Source of the DNA: Streptomyces tauricus
GTDB taxonomy: Bacteria > Actinomycetota > Actinomycetes > Streptomycetales > Streptomycetaceae
DNA length: 64,000 bases
Assembly (NCBI RefSeq): GCF_014650955.1
Contig: NZ_BMVY01000007.1
Span: forward strand, 99,833-163,832
Reading direction: 5' to 3'
The position numbers and the translations under genes are program-made. The notes under the pieces were generated by a model that worked only from the letters and a program-made list of their open reading frames with translations, was not told the origin of the DNA and made no database searches. Shown here one piece after another: positions 25,077 through 34,220 of this stretch (its first letter is position 1; each line of letters opens with the position of its first letter).

Positions 25077-25550
25077 ATGGCCGCGGTGGATCTCTCCACC
25101 CACCCCGGGCATCTGGCCCGGCGACTGCAGCAGGCGCACTACCTGCTGTGGAACACGATGGTCTCCGAGGAGATCACCTCGCCCCAGTTCGCGGTCCTGA
25201 ACGCGCTCGTCGCCGAGCCGGGGCTCGATCAGCGGACCGTGGGGGAGCGGGTGGGTCTCGACCGGTCCACCATCGCCGAGGTCATCAGCCGGCTCGGCCG
25301 GCGCGGCCTCCTGGACAAGGTGCGTGACCCTCAGGACGGCCGCCGCTCGCTGCTGCGCCTCACGGACGAGGGTCTGCGCGTCCACCGCAAGCTGACGGTG
25401 CGGACGGCGCGGATGAACCAGGTCTTCCTGGCCCCGCTCTCCGGCGAGGAGCAGACCCTCTTCTTCGACCTGATCCAACGCGTCTCGGACGCGGCGGAGG
25501 GCCTGCGCAACCCCGTCACCCCGGGAGAGCCGATCGCCGGCCACCGGTGA
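25077..25550 (+). CDS. pcaV: MarR-family repressor of the pca operon
   Basis: 157 residues. The winged HTH is visible as LDQRTVGERVGLDRSTIAEVISRLGRRG and the wing as RDPQDGRRSLLRLT. The start at 25077 has AAGGAG upstream and places Arg at residue 15 and His at 21. My recollection is that Arg15 is the key protocatechuate-binding residue of S. coelicolor PcaV; the agreement supports this start over the longer frame at 25035. It is divergent from pcaI. Expected to be released from DNA by protocatechuate. Confidence 0.85.
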   Translation: MAAVDLSTHPGHLARRLQQAHYLLWNTMVSEEITSPQFAVLNALVAEPGLDQRTVGERVGLDRSTIAEVISRLGRRGLLDKVRDPQDGRRSLLRLTDEGLRVHRKLTVRTARMNQVFLAPLSGEEQTLFFDLIQRVSDAAEGLRNPVTPGEPIAGHR

Positions 25551-25598
25551 GCGGCCCGCGAGCTCGTGGTGTGCCCGCAGCCCCGGCGAGGGTCGGCT

Positions 25599-25736
25599 GC
25601 GCAGTCCCCCGCGCCCCTAAAAGGCGCTCCCGCCTGCGCCGCTGAAAGACGCGCCCGTCCGCGCCCCCTCCGGGGAAGGCGCGCCCGTCCGCGCCGCTGA
25701 AGGGCGGCGCCCCTTCAGGGGCGCGGAGAACTGCGC
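25599..25736. repeat. Two dispersed-element copies after pcaV
   Basis: One inverted copy (25599-25618) and one direct copy (25718-25736), with short GCGCCCGTCCGCGCC repeats (25648 and 25681) between. The 246-bp gap between pcaV and the convergent DUF3048 gene contains nothing else I can identify. Confidence 0.75.
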
Positions 25737-25796
25737 GGTCAGCTACGGCGGACCCGCACCTGAAGGCAATACGCCAGGCACCTGCGGAGCAGCGGG

Positions 25797-26810
25797 TCAC
25801 GCCCGGGTGAAGACCACCCACACCTGCCCCTCGGCGAAGTTCACCGGCGCGCCCTCCGGCGTCGTGAACTCCGTGCCACCCGTGGCGAGAGGCCGCTTCC
25901 ACGCCACGTCGAAGGCCTTGCCGTCACGCAGGACCTTCGCCGTGCCCGAGCCGACCGTCTCCGTGTAGGGCGTGACGTTGCCGAGGTAGTCGTGGTACCT
26001 GGACTTACGGATGTTCACGTACTGCACGACGACAGTCGACGCGCCCACCCGCTTCCCAGCGGTCGTCACCGTCGGCGTGCCGTCCATCGACACCAGCCAG
26101 CGCCGCTGGTCCCGGGACCAGTCGAAGGTGAAGCGGGCCTGAGGGAAGCGGACCGTGCGCGTGCTCTCGTCCGTGCCTCCCGCGGGCGCGGCCCCGTACC
26201 GGAAGCCCGTCGTCAGCGCGTCGGCCCCCGGCGTGGCCGTCAGCAGCCGATGGGGCCGCAGATAGAGGTTGTGCGGCTCGGGCTTGTCCGTGCCCCGGTA
26301 GTAGGCGTTCGCCCTGTCCTCCGGCAGGGCGGTCCGCAGCGGAGCACTGTCGATCAGCGGCAGCAGCCTCTTCTGGGCCCCGGAGAAGGCCAGCGTCGGC
26401 TCGTGGAACTGGCGCAGCAGCTCCAGGTCCGACTCGCGCGCGCTGCGCACGGGGCCGATGGCCTTCGGGAGGCGGGTCGCGTACACCGCCATCAGCCGGC
26501 TGAGACCGCCCTCGACCTGCTCGGCGTACACGACGTCGGCGGCGTCCAGGCCCGTCTGCGGCCGGGCGCCGGGCACGTTGTCGATCTTCACGACGAGCGG
26601 GGATGCGGCCCGGGGCGCCGGACTCGCCGGGGCGCTGGTGCCCTCGGTGGTGTCGGCGCGGGGCGGCAGGTTTCCGCGCTGCTTGTCGTCGAGCGGGTCA
26701 CCGCTCGTGCAGGCCGTCGCCACAGCGCCCACCAGGAGCGTGGCCAGCAGCGGTGTCGTCATGGCCGAGCGCCTCGAACGCCCCGTCCGTCTCATGCGTA
26801 CCGTGGCCAC
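25797..26810 (-). CDS. DUF3048 (YerB-like) secreted lipoprotein
   Basis: About 337 residues. A basic start (RMRRTGRSRR) is followed by a hydrophobic segment and GAVATACTSG, a plausible but imperfect lipobox. The mature region has PLVVKIDNVPGARPQTGLDAADVVYAEQ (as LVVKIDNVPGARPQTGL, then DAADVVYAE), IGPVRSARESDLELL and a C-terminal QVWVVFTR, all characteristic of DUF3048. The start is either GTG at 26810 or ATG at 26795. Function unknown; probably an envelope protein. Confidence 0.75.
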   Translation of the reverse strand: MATVRMRRTGRSRRSAMTTPLLATLLVGAVATACTSGDPLDDKQRGNLPPRADTTEGTSAPASPAPRAASPLVVKIDNVPGARPQTGLDAADVVYAEQVEGGLSRLMAVYATRLPKAIGPVRSARESDLELLRQFHEPTLAFSGAQKRLLPLIDSAPLRTALPEDRANAYYRGTDKPEPHNLYLRPHRLLTATPGADALTTGFRYGAAPAGGTDESTRTVRFPQARFTFDWSRDQRRWLVSMDGTPTVTTAGKRVGASTVVVQYVNIRKSRYHDYLGNVTPYTETVGSGTAKVLRDGKAFDVAWKRPLATGGTEFTTPEGAPVNFAEGQVWVVFTRA

Positions 26811-26835
26811 CGTGCCCCGTTTCGTCGTTTTTCAG

Positions 26836-26863
26836 CTTATAGGTTCAACGAGTACGTACCCAA
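26836..26863 (-). promoter_or_regulatory. Candidate promoter of the DUF3048 gene
   Basis: Minus-strand TTGGGT (26858-26863), 16 bp, then TATAAG (26836-26841), in an AT-rich patch 26 bp before the GTG start. Confidence 0.45.
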
Positions 26864-27035
26864 TGAGCCAAGATCGAAGGCGTGCGCTGCTCCGAGCGGG
26901 TCACGGGCGCGGGCGGAAGGGCACGGCGGTCCGCCCGACGGAGCCGTGCCGCGAGACAGGGTTCGTACGCGGGAGACGTACCCAACAGGGCGGACGCGCA
27001 AGGGCGTTGGTCGGTGAAGAGGCGTCCGGGTCCGT

Positions 27036-28106
27036 TCAGTCCCGCGGTCCCAGGATGTCCGCGAGGTCGTAGCCGACCGGTTCCTCCAGCTGGGCGTACG
27101 TACAGCTCTCCGGCGTACGGTCCGGGCGCCAGCGGCGGAAGCGCGCCATGTGCCGGAAGCGCTCGCCGTTCTCCATGTGCTCGTACGCCACCTCGCACAC
27201 CAGCTCGGGCCGCAGCGGGATCCAGGAGAGGTCCTTCTTGCCCGTCCAGCGGCTGGGCGCGCCCGGCAGTCGCGCCGACTCGTGCGCCGACTCCTCGGCC
27301 CAGGCCGCCCACGGATGCCCGGCGGGCGACTCCATGAGCAGCGGGGCCAGCTCCTCGATCAGCTCCGCGCGTCGCTTCATCGTGAAGGCCGCGCACACCC
27401 CCACGTGCTGCAACGTGCCCTGGGCGTCGTACAGGCCGAGCAGCAGCGAGCCGACGACGGGCCCGCTCTTGTGGAGCCGGTAGCCCGCGACCACCACGTC
27501 CGCCGTGCGCTCGTGCTTGATCTTGAACATCAGGCGTTCGTCCTGCCCGTAGCGCAGGGCGAGCGGTTTGGCGACCACACCGTCGAGCCCGGCGCCCTCG
27601 TACTGCTCGAACCACCGCCGCGCCACCTCGATGTCCGTCGTCGCCGGCGCCAGGTGCACGGGAGCCGTGCTGTCGGCCAGCGCCATCTCCAGCAGGGACC
27701 GCCGGTCGGACAGGGGGACGTCCAGCAGCGACTCGTCGGCCAGCGCGAGCAGGTCGAACGCCACGAACGAGGCGGGAGTGCGCTCCGAGAGGGTCTTCAC
27801 CCGGGAGGCCGCCGGATGGATGCGCTCGGAGAGGGCGTCGAAGTCGAGGCGTCCACCGCGCGCGATCACGATCTCACCGTCGACCACACAGCGCTCCGGA
27901 AGCCGCTCCCGCAGCGCCTCCACCAGCTCGGGGAAGTACCTGACCAGCGACTTCGTGTTACGGCTGCCGATCTCGACCTCGTCCCCGTCACGGAAGACGA
28001 TCGCCCGGAACCCGTCCCACTTCGCCTCGTAGTGCATGCCCGGCGGAATGCGCGCCGCGGACTTGGCGAGCATGGGCTTCACGGGCGGCATCACCGGCAG
28101 ATCCAT
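27036..28106 (-). CDS. ATP-dependent DNA ligase (LigD-ligase/LigC type)
   Basis: 356 residues. The nucleotidyl-transferase motif I is YEAKWDGFRA, where the Lys becomes adenylated. Motifs SRNTKS, VVDGEIV, FVAFDLL, EGVVAK-like GLDGVVAKPL and MFKIKH follow in order, then an OB-fold C-terminus ending in DILGPRD. It seals DNA nicks and is a typical bacterial NHEJ or repair ligase. It is divergent from a LigD-type polymerase gene with 93 bp between starts. The two activities, fused in mycobacterial LigD, are separate here. Confidence 0.92.
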   Translation of the reverse strand: MDLPVMPPVKPMLAKSAARIPPGMHYEAKWDGFRAIVFRDGDEVEIGSRNTKSLVRYFPELVEALRERLPERCVVDGEIVIARGGRLDFDALSERIHPAASRVKTLSERTPASFVAFDLLALADESLLDVPLSDRRSLLEMALADSTAPVHLAPATTDIEVARRWFEQYEGAGLDGVVAKPLALRYGQDERLMFKIKHERTADVVVAGYRLHKSGPVVGSLLLGLYDAQGTLQHVGVCAAFTMKRRAELIEELAPLLMESPAGHPWAAWAEESAHESARLPGAPSRWTGKKDLSWIPLRPELVCEVAYEHMENGERFRHMARFRRWRPDRTPESCTYAQLEEPVGYDLADILGPRD

Positions 28107-28199
28107 GCTCCGATTCTGCGGTGATCGGCGAGTATTCGCCCGATGTGCACCGTGAGTCCTGATATGCGTGGTCTGCGCGCTGCGCCTACCGTGGCTCGC

Positions 28200-29213
28200 A
28201 TGGCGGATGCGGTGGAGCTGGAGGCGGCGGGCAGGACGGTACGGCTGTCCAGCCCGGACAGGGTCTTCTTCCCGGAGCGCGGCTACACGAAGCTGGACCT
28301 CGCCCAGTACTACCTGGCGGTCGGCCCCGGCATCCTGCGCGCGCTGCGGAACCGGCCCACGACCCTGGAGCGCTACCCCGAGGGGGTCGGCGGCGAGTCC
28401 TTCTTCCAGAAGCGGGCGCCGAAGAACATGCCCGACTGGATCCCCACCGCGCACATCGCCTTCCCCAGCGGCCGCAGCGCCGACGAGATGTGCCCCACCG
28501 AGGTCGCCGCCGTCCTGTGGGCCGCCCAGTTCGGCACGCTGACCTTCCACCCCTGGCCCGTACGCCGGGACGACGTCGACCGGCCCGACGAGCTGCGCAT
28601 CGACCTGGACCCGCAGCCGGGCACCGACTACGCCGACGCGGTACGCGCCGCCCATGAACTGCGCGAGGTGCTGCACGAGTACGGGGATCTGCGCGGCTTC
28701 CCCAAGACGTCCGGCGGCCGTGGCCTGCACGTCTTCGTGCCGATCGAGCCGCGCTGGACGTTCACCCAGGTCCGCCGGGCGGCGATCGCCGTCGGACGGG
28801 AGCTGGAGCGCCGGATGCCGGACCAGGTGACCACGGCCTGGTGGAAGGAGGAGCGCGGCGAGAAGATCTTCGTCGACTACAACCAGACGGCCCGCGACCG
28901 CACGATCGCCTCCGCCTATTCCGTACGCCCCCGGCCGCACGCGCCGGTGTCGGCGCCCCTCACCTGGGACGAGGTCCCCGAGGCCGTACCCCAGGACTTC
29001 GACCTCGTGACCATGCCCGCGCGCTTCGCCGAACTCGGCGATGTGCACGCGGACATGGACGACCACGCTTTCTCTCTCGAAGCCCTGCTCGAACTCGCCA
29101 CCCGTGACGAACACGATCACGGACTGGGCGATCTGCCGTACCCGCCCGAGTACCCGAAGATGCCGGGTGAGCCCAAGCGGGTACAGCCGAGCAGGGCCAA
29201 GAAGGAGAGCTGA
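28200..29213 (+). CDS. LigD-type NHEJ polymerase/primase domain protein
   Basis: 337 residues. PDRVFFPERGYTKLDLAQYY opens the domain. RIDLDPQPG carries the catalytic Asp pair, KTSGGRGLHVFVPI the nucleotide-binding loop, and VDYNQTARDRTIASAYSVR a later conserved region. It is a stand-alone archaeo-eukaryotic-primase-like polymerase that fills gaps with ribonucleotides in NHEJ. The start at 28200 is preferred over 28143, where the extra 19 residues are unlike the family. Confidence 0.9.
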   Translation: MADAVELEAAGRTVRLSSPDRVFFPERGYTKLDLAQYYLAVGPGILRALRNRPTTLERYPEGVGGESFFQKRAPKNMPDWIPTAHIAFPSGRSADEMCPTEVAAVLWAAQFGTLTFHPWPVRRDDVDRPDELRIDLDPQPGTDYADAVRAAHELREVLHEYGDLRGFPKTSGGRGLHVFVPIEPRWTFTQVRRAAIAVGRELERRMPDQVTTAWWKEERGEKIFVDYNQTARDRTIASAYSVRPRPHAPVSAPLTWDEVPEAVPQDFDLVTMPARFAELGDVHADMDDHAFSLEALLELATRDEHDHGLGDLPYPPEYPKMPGEPKRVQPSRAKKES

Positions 29214-29239
29214 GCCGCACCTGTGCGACTAACTGAGCG

Positions 29240-31480
29240 TCACAGCTCCTTGATCCTCACGTCCCGGTACGACACCACGTCCGTCGTGCCGTGCACCTGG
29301 AGCCCGATGTAGCCGGAGGAGAACCGCCGCCCGTCCGTGCCCGGGTCGTCCGAGCGCGGCGGGGTGAAGTCCTGACCGCCGATGTTGTCGAACTCGTTGA
29401 TCAGCACGCCGTTGCGGTAGATCGAGTAGTGCTGGTCCACCACGCGGATCTCGTAGTCGTTCCAGGTGCCCTTCTGGGTGACACCGGCACCGGCCAGGCC
29501 CACCCGGTCGAAGCCGTAGACCGAACCGGTCTTGTACATGTCGCCGGTGGGGCTGTCGAACTCCTGGATCTCGTGCCCGTACTTGATGGCGACCCACTCC
29601 GGCCGGGACTCCTCCGGGTGGTTGTGGACCTGCGGGAACCGCACGAACACACCGGAGTTGGCGTTGCCCGTGCCCGGCGCGTCGTCACGCCACTGGAGCT
29701 TCAGCGAGAAGTCCCCGTACTTGCGCTCGGGGAACCACAGCATGCCGAGCCCGTCCCTCGACGTGCCCGACGTGATGGAGCCGTCGCCGTTCAGGCCGAA
29801 CGAACCGCCGCCCACGTGCTGCCACTTGTCGAAGGTGTCCGGCGTACCGTCCATGATCGTGCGGTAGCCCTCGGTCTGCCCGGGATCGCCGATGCCCGAC
29901 TCGTCGGCCGCCTCGCCGATCAGGTCGTACTCACGCTGGACGATCACGCCGTCCTTGAGGAGGGTCTTGAGGACCGCCGTCACGTGCTTGAGGAACAGCG
30001 CGTGGGACGTCCACTCCTTCTCGTCCTCGATCAACTCGTTGATACGGCACCGGCTGTTGGTGATCCGGTTCGGCACGCCCGAGTCGACCGTGCCGACGAT
30101 GACCGTCAACCGCTCGTCGTACTCCGCGCAGTTGGGCGCGGGAACGCCGCCACCCGGGGCGACCGTGAAGCTCACCGTCCGGGCGTCCGAGGTGTTGCCG
30201 GCCTTGTCGCTCGCCCGGTAGGCCACCGAGTGCGCGCCCACGCGGTCGACCACCACGGGAGCGGTGTACGCGAGGTAGGGGCCGCCGTCGAGCGAGTACT
30301 CGATCTTGTCCACCCCCGAGCCGCCGTGCGCGTCGGTCGCGGTCACCGTCACCTTGGCGGTGTTGATGTACGCGCCGGCCGAGTTCTTCGTGCCCTCGAC
30401 GCTCACCCCGGTCACCGGGGGAGTGGTGTCCTCGACGGGCGGCGCCACGACGGTGAACGACACGGACTTCTCGGCGGCCGCGTTGCCCGCCTTGTCCGTC
30501 GCCCGGAAGCGCACCTTGTGGGCGCCGACCTCGTGGACCATCACCGGAGCCGTGTACGGCTGCCAGGCACCGGCGTCACCGAGCGCGTACTCGATGGTGT
30601 TGACGCCGGAACCGGTGTCGGAGGCCGTCACCGTGACGGTCGCCATGGAGACGTACTCGCCCTGCGCGTTCTTCTCGCCGGTCACCGTCGCCGAGGTGTC
30701 CGGCGCGGTCGTGTCGTCCGTCGGCGGGGCCACCACCGTGAACTGCTCCGCCTTCTCCGCGGAGGTGTTCCCGGCCTTGTCGATCGCCCGGTAGCGGACC
30801 TTCTGGGCGCCGACCTGGTCGACCACCACGGGCGTGGTGTACGGCTGCCAGGCACCCGCGTCACCGATCGCGTACTCGATGCGCTCGACGCCCGAACCGC
30901 CGGTGTCCCTCGCGCTGAGCGCCACGGTCGCCGAACCGACGTACGCGCCGTCCGCGTTCTTCGTGCCGGTGACCTCCGCGGCGGTCTCCGGCGCGGTGGT
31001 GTCCTCGCCGGTGCCCTCCGTGACCACCAGGATGCCCTGCATCTGGCCGTGGCCGGGGATCGTGCAGAAGTAGCGGTACCGGCCGGGCGTGAGGGTCACC
31101 TCGGCCGTGTGCCGGCCGCCCTGGTCGTCGTTCGGGTTGGCCAGGATGTTCAGCGGGACGTCGTTCTGGTACTCCGGGTCCGACACGTCGAACGTCAACG
31201 TGTGCGGCATGCCCATGGTGTTGCCGGTCGCCTCGCTGTTCTCGAAGACGATCGTCGTCGGGCCCGCGACCGCCGTGGTGGGCGCGGTCGTGTACTTGGT
31301 GATGTCGTCACCTGCGGTCCAGGTGAGCGTCTGCGCCGCGGCGCCCGCCCCGGACGGGGTGTTGTCGGTCTGGCCGGAGGCCGAGGTGGAGGCGAGCCCC
31401 ACCACCATCAGCAGCGCCGCGAGCAGCGCCGTCCACAGCCGTCCAGTTCTTCGCCTGCCGATGTCCGTCACGCTCGTCAC
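29240..31480 (-). CDS. Secreted multidomain protein: cupredoxin, three OmpL47-like repeats, 3-keto-disaccharide hydrolase (DUF1080)
   Basis: 746 residues from a GTG that overlaps the upstream stop (GTGA). A Sec signal (WTALLAALLMVVGLASTSASG) is followed by a plastocyanin-like domain with copper ligands visible in GMPHTLTF and YFCTIPGHGQM (Cys, His, Met). Three repeats of about 90 residues follow, each with DTTAP, GEKNAQGEYV-like and RATDKAGN motifs (OmpL47/Ig-like). A short linker with PNCAEYDERLTV comes next. The last ~200 residues (FDKWQHVGGGSFGLNGDGS, GMLWFPERKYGDF, SYRDVRIKEL) are DUF1080, now described as 3-keto-disaccharide hydrolase. Translationally coupled to the ThuA/dehydrogenase gene. 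Confidence 0.85.
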   Translation of the reverse strand: MTSVTDIGRRRTGRLWTALLAALLMVVGLASTSASGQTDNTPSGAGAAAQTLTWTAGDDITKYTTAPTTAVAGPTTIVFENSEATGNTMGMPHTLTFDVSDPEYQNDVPLNILANPNDDQGGRHTAEVTLTPGRYRYFCTIPGHGQMQGILVVTEGTGEDTTAPETAAEVTGTKNADGAYVGSATVALSARDTGGSGVERIEYAIGDAGAWQPYTTPVVVDQVGAQKVRYRAIDKAGNTSAEKAEQFTVVAPPTDDTTAPDTSATVTGEKNAQGEYVSMATVTVTASDTGSGVNTIEYALGDAGAWQPYTAPVMVHEVGAHKVRFRATDKAGNAAAEKSVSFTVVAPPVEDTTPPVTGVSVEGTKNSAGAYINTAKVTVTATDAHGGSGVDKIEYSLDGGPYLAYTAPVVVDRVGAHSVAYRASDKAGNTSDARTVSFTVAPGGGVPAPNCAEYDERLTVIVGTVDSGVPNRITNSRCRINELIEDEKEWTSHALFLKHVTAVLKTLLKDGVIVQREYDLIGEAADESGIGDPGQTEGYRTIMDGTPDTFDKWQHVGGGSFGLNGDGSITSGTSRDGLGMLWFPERKYGDFSLKLQWRDDAPGTGNANSGVFVRFPQVHNHPEESRPEWVAIKYGHEIQEFDSPTGDMYKTGSVYGFDRVGLAGAGVTQKGTWNDYEIRVVDQHYSIYRNGVLINEFDNIGGQDFTPPRSDDPGTDGRRFSSGYIGLQVHGTTDVVSYRDVRIKEL

Positions 31481-33984
31481 TGCGCCTCCCTGACCAGCTG
31501 GTCGGCGGCGGGAGTGGGGCCGCCGCCCTTGTACGTCACCTGCCACAGCGCGGACTTGGAGTCCGAGGTGAAGAAGCCACGGCCGTAGTCGAGGACGTAC
31601 AGCGTGCCGTCCGGGCCGAACTTCCAGTCCATGAGGTTCTTGATGCCGTCGTTGCCGATGGGGATGATCTTCTTCAGGGACTCGGCGTGCACCGGGATGC
31701 CGCCCTGTCCGGCTGTCTTCGGGTCGAGGAGTACGGCGTGGCGCGGCTGGTCGGCGTCGTAGAAGTCGCCGACGAACCACTTGCCGTCCCAGTACGCCGG
31801 CCACTTGGCCGCGCTCGCCGAGTTCGCGTCGTACCGGTAGACGGGCCCGTCCATGGCCGCCTGGCCGCCGCCCTTGAGCCACGGCAGCAGGAACTTCTGC
31901 TCCGCGGTCTTGTACGACGGGATGCCGTTGGCGTCACGCGGGAAGTCCGGGCCGCCGCCCTGGGGCGAGTACCAGATGGTGTTCGACGTGACCGGCGGCA
32001 GGTTCACGAGGCCGTCGTTGTTCGGCGACTCGTTCTTCGGCGCGTTGCAGTCGTACCAGCCGAGCGGCTTCGACGGATCGGGCAGGTTGCGGTCCCGGTA
32101 GGGCTGCTTGTTGCCCATGCAGTACGGCCAGCCGTGGTTGCCCGGCTTGGTGATCGCGGCGAACGTGTCGTACTTCGCCGGACCCCAGGTCGTCGACGGC
32201 GACCCGGCGTCCGGACCGACCCAGCCCGCGTACAGCGTGTCGGTCTTCTTGTCGATGGAGATGCGCGCCGGGTTGCGGACACCCATCACATAGATCTCGC
32301 CGCGCGTCTTGCCGCCGCCCTCGGCGGTCTCCTTGCCCGTGAAGAGATTCCCCTCGGGCAGGGTGTACGTGCCGTCCTGCTCCGGGTGGATGCGCAGGAT
32401 CTTGCCGTTCAGGTTGTTGGTGTTGCCCGCCGTGCGGCGCGCGTCGGCGAAGGAGACGCCCTTGTAGTTCGGCTGCGGGTTGTTGCCCGAGTAACCGTCG
32501 CTGAAGCCACTGGAGTTGTTGTCACCCGTGGCGATGTACAGGTTGCCCTTGGAGTCCCAGGCCAGACCGCCGCCCGCGTGGCAGCAGCTGTGGATCTGCA
32601 CCGGCCACTTCAGCAGGACCTTCTCGCTGTTCAGATCCAACCTGCCGGTCGCCGAGTTGTAGGTGAAGCGGGAGACGTAGCGCTCGGCCATCCGCTTGTC
32701 ACGGTCGATCCGGGAGTGCGGCGTGTAGTGCAGGTACACCCAGCCGTTGTCCTCGAACCGGGGGTCCAACTCGATGCCGAGCAGGCCCTCTTCGACCTTG
32801 ATCAGCTCGTCGCCGCCGCCCTTGTTGCCGAAGACGTTGAGCGTGCCGGCCAGTGTGACCTTCTTGGTCTTCGGGTCGTAGACGTGGATCTCGCCCTTGC
32901 CCTTGCCGACGTCCGGGTTGTTCCAGTCCGTGATGACCGGCTGCGAGGAGTCGGCGCCGCCGCGGCCGATGTAGAACACGCGGCCGTCGGGCGCGGTCAC
33001 CAGACCGTGCGGCTCGCCGATCTGGTCGTTCTGGCCCGGCTGGTTGGGCTGGGTCAGCCGCTCCGCCTTGTAGTTGGCGTTGATCGTGGCCTTGCAGTCG
33101 GCCTGCGAGATCCGGCTCGTCCAGGCGAGCGCCCCACGCAGATGGGACCGGAACTCCGTCTCGTCGTACGACGATTCGGTCCCGCCCATACCGGTGTAGA
33201 AGGACCGGCCGCCGTCGTAGTCACGGCACCAGGACACGGGGTGGTCGGCGCCGTTCGCACCGGTACCCGGCGTGTACGTCGACTCGCGGACGCGGGCCAC
33301 CGTGTGCACGTCGCCGGACGGGTTCTTGGTCCAGTTCAGCCACTTGTCGGGGCGCTTCCACTGGAGCGGGAGGTCCTTGGTGGCGGGATGCTGCCGGTCG
33401 CCGACCTCAACGGTCGCCCGCTGTACGGCGGTCGGGCTGCTCGCGGCCGGACGGGCACCGACGAGCCCGGTGAACCAGTCCGAGTACGGCTCGGCGCGGG
33501 CCGCGTCATGGATGCCGAGGAAGCCGCCGCCGGCCTCCATGTACGACTCCAGACCGGCCTCCTGCTCCGGATCGAGGACGTCTCCGCCACCGGTCAGGAA
33601 GACGACGGCGTTGTAGAGACCGAGTTCCGTCTCGTCGGTGAAGACCGAGGCGTCGTCCGTGGCGGTCACCTTGAAGCGCCCGGCCGTGGGGCCCGACTGT
33701 CCGAGGTCCTCGATCGCCTCGATACCGGCGTTGACGACGGGTGACTCATCGCCACCGGCCGCGGACCCGTGGTAGATCAGCACCCGCACATCCGCGCTGC
33801 CGGGCGGCGACTTGATCGACATCGTTGTCAGGGGCGGCTCGGGCGCGGGGCGCGCGCTCGCGGCCGGCCCCGAGAGGACACCGGCGGCGACGACTCCGGC
33901 GGCCAGCGCGGCTGCCCAGCCTCTGCGTCTTGCTCTGCCCAACTTCCGTACGGTCAGTGGCGTTTGATGCGGTGTGGGCCGCAT
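31477..33984 (-). CDS. Secreted ThuA-domain plus PQQ-type sugar dehydrogenase-like protein
   Basis: 835 residues. Signal peptide near residues 15-45 (WAAALAAGVVAAGVLSGPAASA). Residues ~60-300 are ThuA-like: VRVLIYHG, VVFLTGGGDVLDPEQE, GGGFLGIHDAA, PVSWCRDYDGGRSFYTGMGG. Residues ~305-830 are a glucose/sorbosone dehydrogenase-type beta-propeller: GEPHGLVTAPDGRVFYIGRGG, HSCCHAGGGLAWDSKGNLY, ATGDNNSSG, GKILRIHPEQDG. ThuA proteins act in 3-keto sugar metabolism; PQQ use is inferred from the fold. First gene of the two-gene operon, divergent from the laccase. Confidence 0.85.
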   Translation of the reverse strand: MRPTPHQTPLTVRKLGRARRRGWAAALAAGVVAAGVLSGPAASARPAPEPPLTTMSIKSPPGSADVRVLIYHGSAAGGDESPVVNAGIEAIEDLGQSGPTAGRFKVTATDDASVFTDETELGLYNAVVFLTGGGDVLDPEQEAGLESYMEAGGGFLGIHDAARAEPYSDWFTGLVGARPAASSPTAVQRATVEVGDRQHPATKDLPLQWKRPDKWLNWTKNPSGDVHTVARVRESTYTPGTGANGADHPVSWCRDYDGGRSFYTGMGGTESSYDETEFRSHLRGALAWTSRISQADCKATINANYKAERLTQPNQPGQNDQIGEPHGLVTAPDGRVFYIGRGGADSSQPVITDWNNPDVGKGKGEIHVYDPKTKKVTLAGTLNVFGNKGGGDELIKVEEGLLGIELDPRFEDNGWVYLHYTPHSRIDRDKRMAERYVSRFTYNSATGRLDLNSEKVLLKWPVQIHSCCHAGGGLAWDSKGNLYIATGDNNSSGFSDGYSGNNPQPNYKGVSFADARRTAGNTNNLNGKILRIHPEQDGTYTLPEGNLFTGKETAEGGGKTRGEIYVMGVRNPARISIDKKTDTLYAGWVGPDAGSPSTTWGPAKYDTFAAITKPGNHGWPYCMGNKQPYRDRNLPDPSKPLGWYDCNAPKNESPNNDGLVNLPPVTSNTIWYSPQGGGPDFPRDANGIPSYKTAEQKFLLPWLKGGGQAAMDGPVYRYDANSASAAKWPAYWDGKWFVGDFYDADQPRHAVLLDPKTAGQGGIPVHAESLKKIIPIGNDGIKNLMDWKFGPDGTLYVLDYGRGFFTSDSKSALWQVTYKGGGPTPAADQLVREAQ

Positions 33985-34074
33985 GTGGTCACCCCATCCT
34001 CCTCGGTCACAGCAACAGCGCCATGGAAGCTAGACCTTTTCGCGGAACTCGCCAATAGGTATGACCGGGATCGC

Positions 34075-34085
34075 ACAAACTTTGT
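34075..34085. promoter_or_regulatory. 11-bp palindrome in the laccase/ThuA divergent promoter
   Basis: ACAAACTTTGT (odd-centred) in an AT-rich stretch between the divergent starts at 33984 and 34221. Possible shared operator; no regulator can be assigned from position alone. Confidence 0.4.
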
Positions 34086-34220
34086 CCTGAGTGTGGATAA
34101 ACGAAGGCGATGCCACTACCGTCTCACCAGTTCGTCTCTGTCACTCGGTTCCGTCGGATCCGCCGGATCTGCCGGGGTCGTCAACTCGGTTGATCGCGTT
34201 GCAGGTTGGGAGAGTTCGGC

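Noticed and set aside
25070..25079. GAGCGCTC next to the pcaV start as a LacI operator
   Set aside because: It overlaps the ribosome binding site and start codon; the match is short and probably chance.
31687..33744. A 685-residue plus-strand frame opposite the ThuA/dehydrogenase gene
   Set aside because: Composition and position show it to be a codon-bias shadow.
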